From positions 1 to 33,499 of the IMG/VR virus record IMGVR_UViG_3300024518_003365: DNA of 33,499 nucleotides; one strand, written 5' to 3'. The translations under genes and the position numbers were made by a program. This document shows, one piece after another, positions 1-5,926 of this stretch (positions are counted from its first letter, which is position 1; the number at the start of each line of letters is the position of its first letter). The notes under the pieces are model-generated. The model saw nothing but the letters and a program-made list of their open reading frames with translations, searched no databases and was not told the DNA's origin. The DNA is from a virus.

Positions 1-127
1 CTGTGAGGAGGCGAGCCACTTCCCGGGATACACCGACAACGTGGTGGCGCGGTGGGACCGACCCGAGGCGCCGACGACAATCATCATGGACGGAGAGGAG
101 GTCGAGGTTTGAGCCTGACGAACGACA
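1..127. repeat. Left copy of 127-bp direct repeat closing the genome unit
   Basis: These 127 bases are identical to 32870-32996, and the first mismatch falls at base 128 (g here, c at 32997). The segment covers the 3' end of the exonuclease gene and the first codons of the SSB-like gene. A repeat starting at base 1 and lasting exactly 127 bases looks like a k-mer overlap from a de Bruijn assembly of a circular or permuted genome (inference). A true tandem gene duplication is the alternative. Confidence 0.9.
2..112 (+). CDS. RecE-like exonuclease, C-terminal fragment cut by window start
   Basis: This open frame enters from the window edge, encodes 36 residues ending GEEVEV, and stops at TGA 110-112. 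It is identical to the C-terminus of the complete gene at 31719-32981, so it is the same gene met again on a circular map rather than a separate gene. It contains no catalytic residues. The stop overlaps the TTG start of the next gene (TTGA), and the coding sequence carries that gene's ribosome site (GGAGAGGAGG). Confidence 0.85.
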   Translation, partial: CEEASHFPGYTDNVVARWDRPEAPTTIIMDGEEVEV

Positions 128-498
128 GTACCTACGACGGGGTCATCGCGGAGGCCACGCTCAACCTCGCCTACCAGAGTGAGCACGCTTTGGATGCGGT
201 CTTCACCGTCGAGATCGAGGGCGTCGGCGGGGCGGTCGACAGGATCAAGTGCAAGCACCACCTGTTCGGCGATAAACTCGAGCAGACGAAGGAGATCCTC
301 GACTCGCTCGACGTGCCGTGGCCCCCGGACCTGCTGGAGATGGAGAAGGCGGACGGCAAGAGCGTTCGTGTGTGGATCAGTGAGTTCAACGGGCGCCAGT
401 TCGGCAAGATCAACCGAGGCGGTGCACGGGCCGACGATCCCGAAGCCATCGAGGCCGCGATCAGAAAGCTGAAGGGCGAAGATGAGCCTCCCTTCTAA
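109..498 (+). CDS. SSB-like single-stranded DNA-binding protein (version A)
   Basis: A 129-residue protein starting at TTG 109, chosen because it overlaps the upstream stop as TTGA and follows a strong GGAGG site; an ATG at 52 would lie inside the exonuclease gene in another frame. It is predicted beta-rich in its first ~100 residues and ends in the acidic tip GEDEPPF. That tip resembles the DDDIPF tip by which bacterial SSB recruits partners, and the gene follows a RecE-like exonuclease. I infer a role in binding single-stranded DNA during recombination or replication. No named family match was possible from sequence alone; a DUF669-type phage protein is the alternative. A diverged homologue lies at 32978-33376. 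Confidence 0.55.
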   Translation: MSLTNDSTYDGVIAEATLNLAYQSEHALDAVFTVEIEGVGGAVDRIKCKHHLFGDKLEQTKEILDSLDVPWPPDLLEMEKADGKSVRVWISEFNGRQFGKINRGGARADDPEAIEAAIRKLKGEDEPPF

Positions 499-739
499 CT
501 GCGCCGGCTGCGGTGCTGACACCACCGAGGGCTTCTCGCTGGACGAGGCGGTCGAGGCGTGGAATCAGGTCGACGATACGTCGAAGGTCTACGGGCTGAA
601 CTGCTGCTGGACGCTGATGGAACTGATGGGAGCCGACCGCGCCTACAAGACCGAGTGTGGACGTGATCTGTACAACTTCTACCCGGTCGCCCACCCCGGC
701 GACTTGCAGCGGGACAAACCGGGGACAGGTAGGGCATAG
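482..739 (+). CDS. Small CxxC protein, possibly Lar-like
   Basis: An 85-residue protein starting at ATG 482, inside the last codons of the SSB-like gene (17-base overlap). It has CAGC near the N-terminus, then EAVEAWNQ, then a CCW and a further Cys. The CxxCG plus EAxEAWN pattern recalls Lar-type restriction-alleviation zinc ribbons, but the usual second CxxC pair is not in the usual place, so the assignment is weak. A nearly identical start is seen in the truncated gene at 33360, which supports it as a real gene. Confidence 0.6.
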   Translation: MSLPSNCAGCGADTTEGFSLDEAVEAWNQVDDTSKVYGLNCCWTLMELMGADRAYKTECGRDLYNFYPVAHPGDLQRDKPGTGRA

Positions 740-772
740 ACAGTGCGCTATTGCTGGACACAAGACGCTCGC

Positions 773-804
773 CTCGCCTGCCGGGTGCTGCCTCGGCGGG
801 TGAG
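773..804 (+). promoter_or_regulatory. 11-bp stem hairpin before a small gene
   Basis: CTCGCCTGCCG (773-783) pairs with CGGCGGGTGAG (794-804) around a 10-base loop, with two G-U wobbles. It sits between the stop at 739 and the ribosome site AAAGGAGAG at about 823. There is no U-tract, so a classical intrinsic terminator is unlikely; an mRNA-stability or attenuation element is possible. The rest of 740-833 shows nothing else recognisable. Confidence 0.5.
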
Positions 805-833
805 TCGAATCTAACAACAACAAAGGAGAGACC

Positions 834-956
834 GTGGCACTACCCGAGAACCTGAAAGTGTTGGCGCAGATCATGGAGAGGGCGGACAAGTTGAACACCA
901 CCGACCTCAACTACCTGATCGACCTGATCCGCGAGAAGATCGACAAGAGAGCCTGA
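834..956 (+). CDS. Small alpha-helical hypothetical protein (40 aa)
   Basis: GTG 834 follows a strong ribosome site (AAAGGAGAG, about 8 bases upstream) and the frame ends at TGA 954-956, overlapping the next ATG as TGATG. The product is short, charged and likely helical, with LNYLIDLIREKID at its C-terminus, and contains no cysteines or membrane segment. I do not recognise a family. The strong ribosome site and coupling to the nuclease gene make it a credible gene. Confidence 0.7.
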   Translation: MALPENLKVLAQIMERADKLNTTDLNYLIDLIREKIDKRA

Positions 957-1249
957 TGAGTCAACACCACGCCTACCCCAAGACCGACGCGAACCACGAC
1001 GAGATCGTCAACGGGCTTCGCGCTCGCGGGCTGGGCGTGGTCTCGCTGGCCTCGCTCGGCGACGGTGCTCCGGACATACTCGTGGGGGTGCCGTGTGGCG
1101 TCACCGGGGACAACGTGCTGATCGAGATCAAGGTGCCGGGGAAGGCGCTGAACGCCGTGCAGGTCAAGTGGCACGAGGAATGGCCGGGGCCGGTCTACAC
1201 CGCCTGGACGCTGAAGCAGGCGCTCAACATCTGCGGGCTGACGCCGTGA
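956..1249 (+). CDS. VRR-NUC-type PD-(D/E)XK nuclease
   Basis: A 97-residue protein with the minimal VRR-NUC nuclease core: GAPD with D40, then LIEIK giving E57 and K59, then Q69 in the following helix. This stand-alone phage form is the usual length for the family, whose members cut branched or flap DNA in a metal-dependent way. It probably processes recombination or packaging intermediates alongside the exonuclease and SSB-like protein upstream. The ATG overlaps the previous stop (TGATG). All key residues are present. The remainder up to 1302 holds only a 15-codon frame and the ribosome site AGGAG for the next gene. Confidence 0.8.
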   Translation: MSQHHAYPKTDANHDEIVNGLRARGLGVVSLASLGDGAPDILVGVPCGVTGDNVLIEIKVPGKALNAVQVKWHEEWPGPVYTAWTLKQALNICGLTP

Positions 1250-1302
1250 GATTCACGGACGGCCCCGATTGGACTCGAGCAGTAATCGGATAGGAGACAA
1301 TC

Positions 1303-1854
1303 ATGCGACCCGTAATCATCATCTTCGCCCTTCTCCTGACCGGCCTCGCCGGGGCGGGGGAACCCGGCACCTGCCGCGACTTCACCGACGCTGCGGGGTT
1401 CCAGCACCGAAAGTGCCGCGCCCACGAGGTAGCAACGCCGCTCTACTGCGTCCTCACCCCCGACCGCACGGGCGAGGTCTGCATCGAAGGAGTCCCACCG
1501 ACCCGCACGTCCCCGTCAGGCTGGCGCGAGCAGAAGCGGAAGGGCGTCTGGGTGTCGGTGCCTGCGGGCTGTACAGAAGTGCAGTGCCACGATCAGGCCG
1601 CTCGTACGTGTGGCATACGGGGCCTATCGCGGTTCCTCTACGACGGGCCGAACTCGCAACTCTGCGGCTTCATGTGCCCCGGAGACACGGCGTGGCGGAA
1701 CATCACGAACTGCGGTGGAGGGGGCGGCAACATCCCCGCGACATGCTGTGGCTATTGTCCGGGAGGTTGCGTCGATGCCGAGACGGGCGTCCCGTCCACG
1801 CTGCCGTGCTGCCCTGCCCCGCCTGACGATGACGATGTAACGAGGCCGTTGTGA
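1303..1854 (+). CDS. Secreted cysteine-rich protein with DDDDVTRPL tail
   Basis: A 183-residue protein with a clear signal peptide (MRPVIIIFALLLTGLAGAG, cleavage likely before EPG). The mature part contains 16 cysteines, including clusters CCGYCPGGC and PCC near the end, consistent with a disulfide-rich extracytoplasmic protein. No phage structural or lysis family is recognisable. It leads an operon of small overlapping genes. Its last residues DDDDVTRPL are shared with the next two proteins, and the DNA encoding them contains the start codon of the next gene (GTGA overlap at 1851-1854). A role at the host envelope, such as superinfection exclusion, is speculation. Confidence 0.8.
   Translation: MRPVIIIFALLLTGLAGAGEPGTCRDFTDAAGFQHRKCRAHEVATPLYCVLTPDRTGEVCIEGVPPTRTSPSGWREQKRKGVWVSVPAGCTEVQCHDQAARTCGIRGLSRFLYDGPNSQLCGFMCPGDTAWRNITNCGGGGGNIPATCCGYCPGGCVDAETGVPSTLPCCPAPPDDDDVTRPL
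1825..1854 (+). repeat. Gene-junction repeat A, copy 1
   Basis: This copy encodes DDDDVTRPL and the stop of the 183-aa gene, and embeds the GTG start of the next gene. The shared core is GACGATGTAACGAGGCC here and GACGACGTGACGAGGCC in copies 2 and 3. The ACGAGG part may act as a weak ribosome site for the downstream start, about 8 bases away. Confidence 0.85.
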
Positions 1855-2138
1855 ACTCACCACGAATCTGGATCGTCCTGTTCCTCGGTCTCGTACTTGG
1901 CTTCTGCTTAGGCTTGTTCTACATGAGTACCCGAGTCGAGGCCGCTGAGTATCGCTACGACAATCACATCCACGTGCAAGCCAACGGGACTTGCAACGAC
2001 GACAACGCACATTGCAGGTGGCCCGATGAGTACATGCTTGAATGGTGCGCTGAACGCATGGTGATGGAGGAGTTGGATGCTAGGTTAAAAGGAGGAGGCC
2101 CCGACCCCGACGATGACGACGTGACGAGGCCATTATGA
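1851..2138 (+). CDS. Membrane-anchored small protein with DDDDVTRPL tail
   Basis: A 95-residue protein starting at GTG 1851, overlapping the previous stop by four bases. Residues ~6-26 (IWIVLFLGLVLGFCLGLFYM) form one membrane segment or uncleaved signal anchor. The rest is hydrophilic, contains three cysteines (TCNDD, HCRW, WCAE) and would face the periplasm. It ends in the same DDDDVTRPL as its neighbours. Function unknown; the export signals shared with the upstream protein suggest that the pair acts in the envelope. Confidence 0.7.
   Translation: MNSPRIWIVLFLGLVLGFCLGLFYMSTRVEAAEYRYDNHIHVQANGTCNDDNAHCRWPDEYMLEWCAERMVMEELDARLKGGGPDPDDDDVTRPL
2109..2138 (+). repeat. Gene-junction repeat A, copy 2
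   Basis: The core GACGACGTGACGAGGCC is followed by the ATGA stop-start overlap at 2135-2138. It encodes the C-terminal DDDDVTRPL of the 95-aa protein. It differs from copy 1 mostly at third codon positions and in the start codon. Confidence 0.85.
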
Positions 2139-2332
2139 AACTCAGCGAACTATCGAACAGGAATGGCACGGTGACTAGATTCCGCGTGTTCATCGGGGAG
2201 GGGCAGAAGTCGATCAGGGCGAACTCCCGAGAGGCGTTGATTACGGCCGTCGAGGATGAACTCTCCGGGGGCCGCGGCTTTTCCGTTGACGTGGACCTTC
2301 CATCCGATGACGACGTGACGAGGCCGCTGTGA
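2135..2332 (+). CDS. Small hypothetical protein with DDDVTRPL tail
   Basis: A 65-residue protein starting at ATG 2135 within the junction repeat. It has no signal peptide or membrane segment and looks like a small alpha/beta cytoplasmic protein (TRFRVFIGEGQKSIRANS). The C-terminus is again DDDVTRPL although the body is unrelated to the two upstream proteins. I do not recognise a family. Confidence 0.65.
   Translation: MKLSELSNRNGTVTRFRVFIGEGQKSIRANSREALITAVEDELSGGRGFSVDVDLPSDDDVTRPL
2305..2332 (+). repeat. Gene-junction repeat A, copy 3
   Basis: GATGACGACGTGACGAGGCC followed by GCTGTGA; the GTG start of the next gene is at 2329-2331. This is the last copy seen; the junctions after it use a different repeat. 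Confidence 0.85.
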
Positions 2333-2559
2333 GTAAAACCATCGGGCAGTTGCGGAGAGAGATCGAGGGCGACCAAGAGAACTCCCCAGAGTGGATCCCG
2401 ATTCATGACGAGGTATCCCTTCGCAGGTACTGCCTCGCCCTCTTGGCGGAGCACGAGGCGGTGGGGCATCACATTGTAGTGTGCTCATGTCCGCAAATCG
2501 CGCTAAGGGGAACGCACGCCGCCGCCGAGAAGGCGCTGGGGGTGGACAGTGGCAAGTAG
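2329..2559 (+). CDS. Small hypothetical protein (76 aa)
   Basis: GTG 2329 overlaps the previous stop (GTGA). The product is 76 residues, helical and charged, with two cysteines (VCSCP) and no export signal. It does not carry the DDDVTRPL tail; instead it ends KALGVDSGK, and the DNA for KALGV recurs at the end of the next gene. Function unknown. Confidence 0.65.
   Translation: MSKTIGQLRREIEGDQENSPEWIPIHDEVSLRRYCLALLAEHEAVGHHIVVCSCPQIALRGTHAAAEKALGVDSGK
2530..2545 (+). repeat. Gene-junction repeat B, copy 1
   Basis: AAGGCGCTGGGGGTGG, 16 bases, recurs exactly at 2738-2753. It encodes ALGV near the end of the 76-aa protein and ends three bases before the next start (GTG 2549). The GGGGGTGG part can serve as ribosome site. 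Confidence 0.8.
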
Positions 2560-2764
2560 ATTCAACGTGCTTACATCCGGCCGGGCCAGCACAGACGGCC
2601 ACGGCCATCGGTTCGTGACGGTCAAAGTATCTATGCCCAAAACCGTTACCCATAACGAGCGCGTCAATCTCGTGGTCCAGTGGAAACCAACAGGCAGAGA
2701 CTACACGACCGACCGGCCCGTGAAGCCAGGAAAGCGAAAGGCGCTGGGGGTGGGGGATGAGTGA
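2549..2764 (+). CDS. Small basic hypothetical protein (71 aa)
   Basis: GTG 2549 lies 11 bases inside the end of the previous gene, directly after repeat B. The product is basic, likely beta-rich (HRFVTVKVSM, NLVVQWKPTG) and ends KALGVGDE. No family recognised. Its 3' end carries the second copy of repeat B, and the ATG of the coiled-coil gene overlaps it at 2757. Confidence 0.6.
   Translation: MASRFNVLTSGRASTDGHGHRFVTVKVSMPKTVTHNERVNLVVQWKPTGRDYTTDRPVKPGKRKALGVGDE
2738..2753 (+). repeat. Gene-junction repeat B, copy 2
   Basis: An exact copy of the 16-base sequence at 2530-2545, again ending three bases before the next start codon (ATG 2757). Confidence 0.8.
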
Positions 2765-3281
2765 CTGCTGCAAGCACTGTCGGCAAGTCATCGAAGAACT
2801 GGAAGCCGAACTCCGCCGCCGGGAGGAGGAGATCGAGGGGCTCGACAAGACGGTCGCTAGGATCATCACGCAGAACATCGACCTGACCAGCCGCGCCGAG
2901 GCCGCCGAGAAGGAGCGGGACGAGTGGAGGGGAATCGCGATCAACGCCCAAGCCAAGGCGAACGTGCTGAGTGAAGAACTAAAGGCGGCACACACAACCG
3001 AAGGCAGCGCGGTTAAGTGCAGCATCGCAGCATACGAGAAACTCGCCGCCGCCGAGGAGCGGGTGGGGGAGTTGGAGGAGAAATATTGCGACTGGTCAGT
3101 CAATGACAGAGATAAGGTCAAGGTCGCAATCGCCGTGTCTCCAAAAGGGTGGGTAGTCAAACGCGATGAAGCCGACATAGAGCACAGGTGGTCGCGTTAC
3201 AACGAAGACGGCCAGCGGATTTTGTATGCTGTCCGCCGCGCCCTGGAGCGGGCCGACGAGGGAGGGGATGATGGGGAGTGA
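2757..3281 (+). CDS. Coiled-coil protein with N-terminal CCxxC
   Basis: A 174-residue protein starting at ATG 2757 (8-base overlap upstream). The N-terminus MSDCCKHCRQ is followed by a strongly charged heptad-like coiled coil over residues ~10-110 (EELEAELRRREEEIEGL). A compact C-terminal part (KGWVVKRDEADIEHRW) is followed by an acidic tail. The architecture suggests an oligomeric or scaffold-like accessory protein; no enzyme motif is visible. Function unknown. Confidence 0.7.
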   Translation: MSDCCKHCRQVIEELEAELRRREEEIEGLDKTVARIITQNIDLTSRAEAAEKERDEWRGIAINAQAKANVLSEELKAAHTTEGSAVKCSIAAYEKLAAAEERVGELEEKYCDWSVNDRDKVKVAIAVSPKGWVVKRDEADIEHRWSRYNEDGQRILYAVRRALERADEGGDDGE

Positions 3282-3372
3282 CTGGACCTTGGAAGGCGTA
3301 GAGCCTCTCACTTCCCCGCCTTCTGCCACGGCCACCCCCGCTTCCAAATCAGAGACGGGAGATGAGAAGTGA
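3271..3372 (+). CDS. Very small protein (33 aa) bridging two genes
   Basis: ATG 3271 lies inside the end of the coiled-coil gene, and the frame stops at TGA 3370-3372, overlapping the GTG of the next gene as GTGA. The product is rich in Ser, Thr and Pro and ends SETGDEK. The exact coupling at both ends, without which an 87-base gap would break the operon, is the main support. No known family. Confidence 0.5.
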   Translation: MGSDWTLEGVEPLTSPPSATATPASKSETGDEK

Positions 3373-3692
3373 GCGAGATTCGATGTCCATGCGGAGACCT
3401 GAGCCACGAGTGGAACAACCATCACGACGAGCCGTATGCGTGGGATACCTGCGTCGAGATTGGCCGTCTCAAAGAAGACAACAGCAGGCTAAGAGAGGAA
3501 CTTAGCAAGGTGGGCAGGCATTTCCCTACCTGTATGCTCTTTATGGGGAGGGACTGTGACTGCGGCCTCCACGAGACTCTCACCGCTTCCGCCCCCGACG
3601 CCACAGATACAGCGCAATCAGACCCACCCCGCAAAAGAACACCCAATACGGATGAGGCGCAAAGCCCGCCAGCCACCCGCCGAACCTCATAA
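3369..3692 (+). CDS. Cys/His-rich hypothetical protein, 3' end antisense to a late gene
   Basis: A 107-residue protein from GTG 3369. The first ~70 residues look genuine: CPCGDLSHEWNNH suggests metal binding, and a short charged helix is followed by CMLFMGRDCDCG. The last ~35 residues (Pro, Thr and Ser rich) lie on the opposite strand of the - strand gene at 3580-3735 and look like an antisense read of it. This is the final gene of the rightward arm. Confidence 0.55.
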   Translation: MSEIRCPCGDLSHEWNNHHDEPYAWDTCVEIGRLKEDNSRLREELSKVGRHFPTCMLFMGRDCDCGLHETLTASAPDATDTAQSDPPRKRTPNTDEAQSPPATRRTS

Positions 3693-3735
3693 GCGAGTCG
3701 ACCGCCGCGGGGAACCATTCACTCGGCTGGTCCAT
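3580..3735 (-). CDS. Small single-span membrane protein, last gene of the late operon
   Basis: Reading leftward from ATG 3735 (TGATG overlap with the Cys-rich gene) gives 51 residues: an amphipathic N-terminus, one membrane segment (YWVFFCGVGLIALYLW) and a basic tail RRGRKR. Its position after the lysozyme and holin-like genes suggests a lysis accessory (holin, antiholin or spanin-like), but there is no lipobox or diagnostic motif. It overlaps the + strand gene tail-to-tail by 113 bases. Confidence 0.6.
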   Translation of the reverse strand: MDQPSEWFPAAVDSLMRFGGWLAGFAPHPYWVFFCGVGLIALYLWRRGRKR

Positions 3736-3875
3736 CACGCCTCCGGGTGGTGGTCCACGCCGGGGTCACAGCCGCAGGCGCCGCAGCACGCGCACTGAGG
3801 GCAGATCCCTTTGATGGCATTGTGACAGACCCGGCAGACCCCGGCCTTCACGCAGGCTTCGATGCTGGCGCTCAC
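3735..3875 (-). CDS. Cysteine-rich mini-protein, probable zinc binding
   Basis: From GTG 3875 (GTGA overlap with the upstream stop), 46 residues hold nine cysteines: CVKAGVCRVCHNAIKG, CPQCACCGACGC, then a His pair. The CxxC spacing suggests a zinc ribbon or double knuckle. It is coupled on both sides within the lysis region. No family name can be assigned. Strict end-to-end coupling and the ordered CxxC pattern argue against chance. Confidence 0.65.
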   Translation of the reverse strand: MSASIEACVKAGVCRVCHNAIKGICPQCACCGACGCDPGVDHHPEA

Positions 3876-4156
3876 AGCCCGCGAATCTTCTTCTTCAGCT
3901 CCCGGCCGGTCTTCCTGATGAGATCGTGGGCGGCGTGGATCGCCAGCAGCTCGGCGTGCGTGAATCGCACATCGTAGGTCTCCACGTCCGGGGCGGCCTC
4001 GAGCGCGTCGATCTTCATCCGCGCCGACTTGTACGCCATCAACTGACCGTCCACGTCGTCGAGGATCTTCGCGATCTTCGCCGCGCGACCCCCGCGCCCG
4101 AACAGCGCCGCGATCAGGTTGATGATTCCGACTGCCTCGCCGATGTTGATCCTCAT
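3872..4156 (-). CDS. Hypothetical protein in the lysis region (94 aa)
   Basis: ATG 4156 overlaps the holin-like gene stop (TGATG). The N-terminus is hydrophobic (AVGIINLIAALFG), and the remainder is helical and charged, ending RELKKKIRGL. It may associate with the membrane. Comparable small genes follow holins in many siphophages, but I see no motif that fixes a role. Confidence 0.65.
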   Translation of the reverse strand: MRINIGEAVGIINLIAALFGRGGRAAKIAKILDDVDGQLMAYKSARMKIDALEAAPDVETYDVRFTHAELLAIHAAHDLIRKTGRELKKKIRGL

Positions 4157-4476
4157 CAGTCCACCACCTTCCCGCCTTTAACGCGCTTCAGAAGTTTCTC
4201 GGGCGTCTGCCCCACGTCGTGCCCCTTCGCCGCCAGGCCGTACGCCAGCAGCCCGTAGACCACCACGAGGGCATAGGTCCACGGCGTAGCGTTCGCCACG
4301 TCGGCCCCGTCCAGCTTCACCATGCCCATCTGCCAGAAGATCATCGTGGCCGCCTGGCCGAGGATCACGGCGATGAGATCCTGGGACACGCTCGGCAGTG
4401 CCCGCTTCAGCCCCTGGGTGGCGATCCACACGAGGCCCATAAGGGACACCAGGCTCATCAGAGTATTTTCGATCAT
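4156..4476 (-). CDS. Holin-like membrane protein
   Basis: A 106-residue protein whose start ATG 4476 follows GGGGAGG, better than an in-frame ATG at 4521. Hydrophobic segments lie at about residues 5-20, 33-50 and 68-85, with a basic C-terminal tail (KLLKRVKGGK). Size, multi-span topology and position just after the lysozyme fit a class I-type holin that opens the inner membrane. The family cannot be named from sequence alone. Confidence 0.65.
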   Translation of the reverse strand: MIENTLMSLVSLMGLVWIATQGLKRALPSVSQDLIAVILGQAATMIFWQMGMVKLDGADVANATPWTYALVVVYGLLAYGLAAKGHDVGQTPEKLLKRVKGGKVVD

Positions 4477-4478
4477 GT

Positions 4479-4835
4479 CTACCTCCCCGCCCTGTCGAGG
4501 CGGTCCTGAATGATCGCGCATTCGCGCTCCAGGTCGGACAGCCTACCGGCCACGTCGCCGTGGGGCTTCTGGAGATGGCCGTCCTTCCACGCAGCGAACT
4601 CCGCCCCGGTGACGAAGATCGAGTCCTTCTGGAGAATGGTCTGGTGGATCTCGGGGTTGCTGTTGTGGGCTTCGATGGCGGCCTTCACCGCCTCGAATTT
4701 CAGATCGACGATGTAGATCATAATCGAGACCATGACCCCGCAGACGGTCGCAACGATTGTCGTTATCGTCGCGTACTCTTTGAATCCAAATCGCACCACG
4801 CCACCACCGTTCCCGTCGCTCTCGACCTTTGCCAT
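4479..4835 (-). CDS. Membrane-anchored coiled-coil protein (lysis accessory)
   Basis: The start ATG 4835 is preferred over 4913 because GGAAGG lies upstream. The 118-residue product has one membrane segment (ATITTIVATVCGVMVSIMIYIVDL, written here as two parts ATITTIVATVCG and VMVSIMIYIV) at about 21-44 and then a helical soluble domain ending in RLSDLERECAIIQDRLDRAGR-like heptads. This resembles phage inner-membrane proteins paired with holins. It ends two bases before the holin-like start. A spanin role is possible but unproven. Confidence 0.65.
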   Translation of the reverse strand: MAKVESDGNGGGVVRFGFKEYATITTIVATVCGVMVSIMIYIVDLKFEAVKAAIEAHNSNPEIHQTILQKDSIFVTGAEFAAWKDGHLQKPHGDVAGRLSDLERECAIIQDRLDRAGR

Positions 4836-4884
4836 CGCTTCGACCTTCCTGGTCCAGTTACGCCCGGCTTTGTGCCGTGTGCGG

Positions 4885-5322
4885 TTAAGTGTGCGTCCTC
4901 GCGAGATCACCATCTCGCATCTGCCTGGACAACCTATCGGCGCGCTGCCCGACCTGCAGCGCCCACTTGGAATCCAGCATCTCGACCGAGGCGGCCGTGA
5001 AGTCTCCGCGCTCGAGCGCTGCCATGAAACGCACGAAGCCCGCGAGCCTCGGCCAGCCGAGATTGAAGATCATCTCCACGATGACTTCCTGCCGCGCGTG
5101 GTCCAGCAGCGGCCAGCACGGGACGCGCATCGCCGCCTCGCCCACGGCCCTCGAGATGTCGTTGTCGAGCAGGAGCTCGGCCTCTTCCTCGCTGATGCCC
5201 ACGTCGGTCAGGTTGCGGCCGAAGCCTATCGTGGTCTTCCCGACCTGGTCCTCGTAGGGCAGCAGGCGCTTCCCCTCGTGGCGCTTCAACGACTTCCGAA
5301 GCCGGTTGATCTTCACCGCCAC
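4885..5322 (-). CDS. Endolysin, T4-type lysozyme (GH24)
   Basis: A 145-residue muramidase that hydrolyses the MurNAc-GlcNAc bond of peptidoglycan at the end of infection. The catalytic triad is visible with T4-lysozyme spacing: E16 in RHEGK, D25 in PYEDQ and T31 in GKTTIGFG. There is no signal peptide or signal anchor, so release should depend on a holin, matching the membrane proteins just downstream. The start is GTG 5322 or GTG 5316; the latter gives a GTGA overlap with the upstream stop. Length is close to the family norm and all key residues are intact. Confidence 0.93.
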   Translation of the reverse strand: MAVKINRLRKSLKRHEGKRLLPYEDQVGKTTIGFGRNLTDVGISEEEAELLLDNDISRAVGEAAMRVPCWPLLDHARQEVIVEMIFNLGWPRLAGFVRFMAALERGDFTAASVEMLDSKWALQVGQRADRLSRQMRDGDLARTHT

Positions 5323-5924
5323 ACCGGATTCGCCGGCGGGGTCGGCAGCACCACCGGGGAGATGACCACGAAGTCCTGGAGCACTACGGGGTCCAGCGTG
5401 CCCTGCGTCAGGATCAGGTCGGACGGCCCGGGCTGCGTGGTCCCGGGGATCGTGTACTCCACCACGGCCTCCCGGGAGCTGTTCCGGGTCACCCGGGTAG
5501 TGGTCACGCCGACCGTGCCGAAGGCCACGCCCAGGTCAGGCGCGAAGTTGAAGCCCGCCAGCGTGCCGGTACAGGCCACGTCCGACCCGGGGCCGGGTGC
5601 GCACGAGCTCGGCATGTCCACGGCCTCGGGCCGCGGGAAGCTCGACACCTCGGTGGAGTACCCGGACTCCCCGGCTCCGTTGTACGCCGAGACGACACAG
5701 AAGAACTCGACGCCCTCGGCCTGGAAAGCGACCATGCGCTCGGTGACCAGGCCCACGTCCAGCGGGTAGCCCGGCGCGTTGTAATTGCCCGCCTGCGTGC
5801 CGCAGTAGATCCGATAGCCCCGAGCGCCGACTGAGGCATCCCACGAGAGGAGCGCCTCGTTCGTCTGGGCGAGGGCCGCCGGCGCCAGCATCAGGATCAG
5901 AAACAGGACCGCGAGTGTCTTCAT
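5313..5924 (-). CDS. Secreted fibronectin type III-like protein
   Basis: A 203-residue protein from ATG 5924. The N-terminus MKTLAVLFLILMLAPAALAQ is a textbook signal peptide. Residues ~22-100 have FN3 features (LLSWDASVGARGYRIYCG, then FFCVVSAYNGAGESGYS). The C-terminal half is beta-rich and may be a second Ig-like domain. FN3 domains are common on phage tails, but an export signal on one is unusual. It lies between the beta-helix protein and the lysozyme. Confidence 0.75.
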   Translation of the reverse strand: MKTLAVLFLILMLAPAALAQTNEALLSWDASVGARGYRIYCGTQAGNYNAPGYPLDVGLVTERMVAFQAEGVEFFCVVSAYNGAGESGYSTEVSSFPRPEAVDMPSSCAPGPGSDVACTGTLAGFNFAPDLGVAFGTVGVTTTRVTRNSSREAVVEYTIPGTTQPGPSDLILTQGTLDPVVLQDFVVISPVVLPTPPANPVWR

Positions 5925-5926
5925 GG

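Noticed and set aside
482-739. Confident Lar restriction-alleviation call
   Set aside because: Only one CxxC and the EAVEAWN motif match; the second Cys pair is not in the family position.
1246-1293. A 15-residue frame with GTGA overlap after the VRR-NUC gene
   Set aside because: Too short to support; it may simply be a coupling leader for the next gene.
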